A stretch of 6,190 bases of DNA from Actinomycetales bacterium (GTDB lineage: Bacteria > Actinomycetota > Actinomycetes > Mycobacteriales > Mycobacteriaceae), in the NCBI GenBank assembly GCA_012838715.1, contig DUOR01000479.1, forward strand, positions 1 to 6,190, written 5' to 3'. This document shows positions 4,766-6,190 of the stretch, piece after piece (position 1 is the first letter of the stretch; every line of letters begins with the position of its first letter). The notes under the pieces were generated by a model that saw only the letters and a program-made list of their open reading frames with translations, was not told where the DNA came from and did no database searches. A program made the position numbers and the translations under genes.

Positions 4766-4792
4766 CGCGGGGGCGCGGGGACGCGGGGCGCC
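4761..4792 (+). repeat. 8-bp GGGGGCGC repeat with G-quadruplex pattern
   Basis: Four 8-bp units follow one another: GGGGGCGC, GGGGGCGC, GGGGACGC, GGGGCGCC. The plus strand therefore carries four G-runs of 5, 5, 4 and 4 separated by 3-4 nt (4761-4788), which meets the usual G-quadruplex pattern. It lies directly at the stop codon of the beta-propeller gene and 52 bp after the stop of the membrane gene. No conventional hairpin and T-run terminator is seen in this convergent gap. Confidence 0.7.
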
Positions 4793-6138
4793 TACCGCAG
4801 GGGCCGCAACCCGACCAGCTGGTCACCGCGCTTTTCGACGAGCGTCGCGCCGGCGACCGACAGCGTCACCGGGCCGTCGGGGGAGCCGGAGCGGTCGACG
4901 GGGATGACGTGGCCGTGGCTGCCGTCGCTCCAGTCGACGACCAGGATGCCGTCCTCGACGGGGACCAGAATCCGGCCCGCCACGCCGATGCCCGGGCCGA
5001 GGGCGCCGGGGACGGTGAAGTGCACGGAGAGGTCGTCGGGGTTCATCAGGATCAGTTCCGAGCCCGTGAACCAGGTCATGTGGTGGGGGAGATCCCCGAT
5101 GATCGGTGCGGGCATCGTCCCATCACGGTCGTCCGGCACGACGTCGGGCAGCGGCAGCGGTTCCGGTGCGGGTTCCGGGGCGGGCCCGGGCGTCGCGGCC
5201 CCGGGGTCCTCAGGGCCGGCTTCCTCCGGACCGGGTTCGACCGGGGGCTCCGGCGGGGGCGGGAGCTCGTCCCCGGCGGCCTGCTCGGGCACGAACGTGT
5301 CGGGGGAATAGGTCGGGCCCCGGCGGCCCTCGATGTCGTAGACGACGATCTCGCCGTCCATGAGCACCGCGGCGCGTCCCGTCGCGATGGCCACGAGCCG
5401 GGCGGGGCCGGGGAGTTCGACGTCGGCATGCAGCTCAGGGGAGCGCGACTCGTCGGGGGTGACGTCCTGCAGCACGAGCCGGTGCCCGTCCGGGCAGTCG
5501 TTGACCACGGCCAGCAGGTCCACGCGTGTCATCGCGTCGACCACCGAGCAGCCCGGGTGCGGCTGCAGGTTCGGCTCCGGCGAGGCCTCGACCGTGCCGT
5601 ACTCGATGGTGCGCACCAGATCGTCGCGCCACAGCTCGACCATGTCGGCGTGGCGGATGCCCGCCCGGTTGTTGGAGCGCACGGGCTCGACGTCGTCGGG
5701 CGCGAGACCGCGGCGGGTCGCCGCGTAGGAACCGTCGGCCGCATCCAGCGAGGTCACCTCACCGCAGCCAGCCGGCCCGCGGAACACCGTGACCACCCGG
5801 CCCTGTGACACCATCGCCGCGCACAAATCGGCGTCCCGGTGGTACGACCAGAACTCCTCGCCCGTCGCCGGATTGAGCGCCGACACGCCGTTGCCGGTGG
5901 CGGCGAGGGCGAGCCCGTCGACGGTGAAGGGGCCGGTGGACATGGGGGCGTCGGCACGCCACAGTTCCTCCACCCCACCGGGGACGAAATCAATGGCGGG
6001 GGCCGGCACGAAAGGCACGTGCGACTGGACGTGATCGACGCCGCGGGCCGGCGCCCGCCACCACGTCCACCCGACGACGGCGGCGACCACCGCCACGATG
6101 AGGAGGACCGCGATCCAGTTCCGGGCGCGGGAGGTCAT
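4792..6138 (-). CDS. Membrane-anchored PQQ-like beta-propeller protein (Rv3212-like)
   Basis: This 448-residue protein has a short positive N-terminus (MTSRARN), one membrane helix at about 8-27 and a long outer part. Blade-like repeats with the PQQ/WD pattern are visible, such as VSALNPATGEEFWSY (85-99), VTSLDAADGSY and GEIVVYDIEG, so a beta-propeller fold is likely. Cys106/Cys125 and Cys197/Cys215 are spaced as two disulfides, fitting an extracytoplasmic location. A Pro/Glu/Ala/Gly-rich stretch at about 289-333 interrupts the propeller before the final blades. The function is unknown; propellers of this type often act in envelope assembly or as protein docking platforms. The ATG at 6138 overlaps the TGA of the upstream gene (ATGA), so translation is coupled and the two are likely one operon. 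In M. tuberculosis the pair rhlE (Rv3211) and Rv3212 has the same order, which supports the assignment. No strong Shine-Dalgarno is seen before the ATG, consistent with coupling. Confidence 0.88.
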   Translation of the reverse strand: MTSRARNWIAVLLIVAVVAAVVGWTWWRAPARGVDHVQSHVPFVPAPAIDFVPGGVEELWRADAPMSTGPFTVDGLALAATGNGVSALNPATGEEFWSYHRDADLCAAMVSQGRVVTVFRGPAGCGEVTSLDAADGSYAATRRGLAPDDVEPVRSNNRAGIRHADMVELWRDDLVRTIEYGTVEASPEPNLQPHPGCSVVDAMTRVDLLAVVNDCPDGHRLVLQDVTPDESRSPELHADVELPGPARLVAIATGRAAVLMDGEIVVYDIEGRRGPTYSPDTFVPEQAAGDELPPPPEPPVEPGPEEAGPEDPGAATPGPAPEPAPEPLPLPDVVPDDRDGTMPAPIIGDLPHHMTWFTGSELILMNPDDLSVHFTVPGALGPGIGVAGRILVPVEDGILVVDWSDGSHGHVIPVDRSGSPDGPVTLSVAGATLVEKRGDQLVGLRPLR

Positions 6139-6190
6139 CGCCGGCGACGGCCCCCGCGATCGCCGGTACCGCCGCGGCCACCGGAGCCGC
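6135..6190 (-). CDS. C-terminal end of an upstream gene, probably a DEAD/DEAH-box RNA helicase (RhlE-like), partial
   Basis: Only the last 17 codons and the stop lie in the window. The frame ending at TGA 6135-6137 reads GSGGRGGTGDRGGRRRR, an Arg/Gly-rich tail with RGG boxes of the kind found at the end of RhlE-type RNA helicases, where it binds RNA. The stop overlaps the start of the beta-propeller gene by ATGA. The identification rests on this tail and on the rhlE-Rv3212 gene order known from mycobacteria. The helicase core would lie to the right of the window and cannot be seen. Confidence 0.6.
   Translation of the reverse strand, partial: GSGGRGGTGDRGGRRRR

Noticed and set aside
4351..5808. 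Plus-strand open frame of 485 codons across the membrane gene and the beta-propeller
   Set aside because: It runs through a real gene, a repeat gap and an antisense region; its product is Arg/Gly-rich with no recognisable domain.

Overview
The window is high-GC actinobacterial DNA, most likely Corynebacterium or a close relative. The anchors are a WhiB1/WhcE-type regulator that is nearly identical in its core to mycobacterial WhiB1, the order sigH-rshA followed by whiB1 (as I recall it for sigH-rshA-whcE in C. glutamicum), a 24-residue actinobacterial ribosomal protein of the bL37 type, and an Rv3212-like membrane-anchored beta-propeller behind an Arg/Gly-rich C-terminus resembling an RhlE helicase tail. 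This is ordinary chromosomal core sequence. I see no insertion sequence, phage gene, CRISPR array, tRNA or rRNA, and no candidate for a new defence or mobile system.

Layout. Bases 1-561 (+) hold the 3' part of an SRAP/YedK-type abasic-site repair gene that is cut by the window edge and carries a 15-bp tandem repeat. Bases 571-1071 (-) hold a YbaK/EbsC-type aminoacyl-tRNA deacylase, convergent with it. A 43-bp divergent gap leads to sigH (1115-1852, +), which overlaps rshA (1849-2127, +) by ATGA, giving the classical redox sigma factor and zinc anti-sigma pair. Bases 2128-2345 are non-coding and hold a strong inverted-repeat terminator that serves the minus strand. Next come the bL37 gene (2346-2420, -) and whiB1 (2544-2807, -). 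Upstream of whiB1 is a 358-bp gene-free region with a candidate sigma-A promoter, a CRP/GlxR-like site and a long, hairpin-rich leader. A lipid/diacylglycerol-kinase family gene follows (3166-4245, -), divergent through overlapping promoters from a four-helix membrane protein (4301-4708, +). A short convergent gap contains 21-bp repeats and a G-quadruplex-type G-tract. The window ends with the beta-propeller gene (4792-6138, -), translationally coupled to an upstream gene that runs off the right edge.

How the genes fit together. SigH with RshA forms a thiol-stress switch. WhiB1 is an iron-sulfur regulator sensitive to nitric oxide and redox state, whose relatives are linked to the SigH stress network and to cAMP-type control. 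The SRAP protein (DNA-protein crosslink at abasic sites) and YbaK (tRNA mischarging control) are maintenance functions nearby. The most interesting signals are regulatory: the whiB1 promoter and leader, the overlapping divergent promoters at 4245-4300, and the repeat/G-tract block at 4707-4792.
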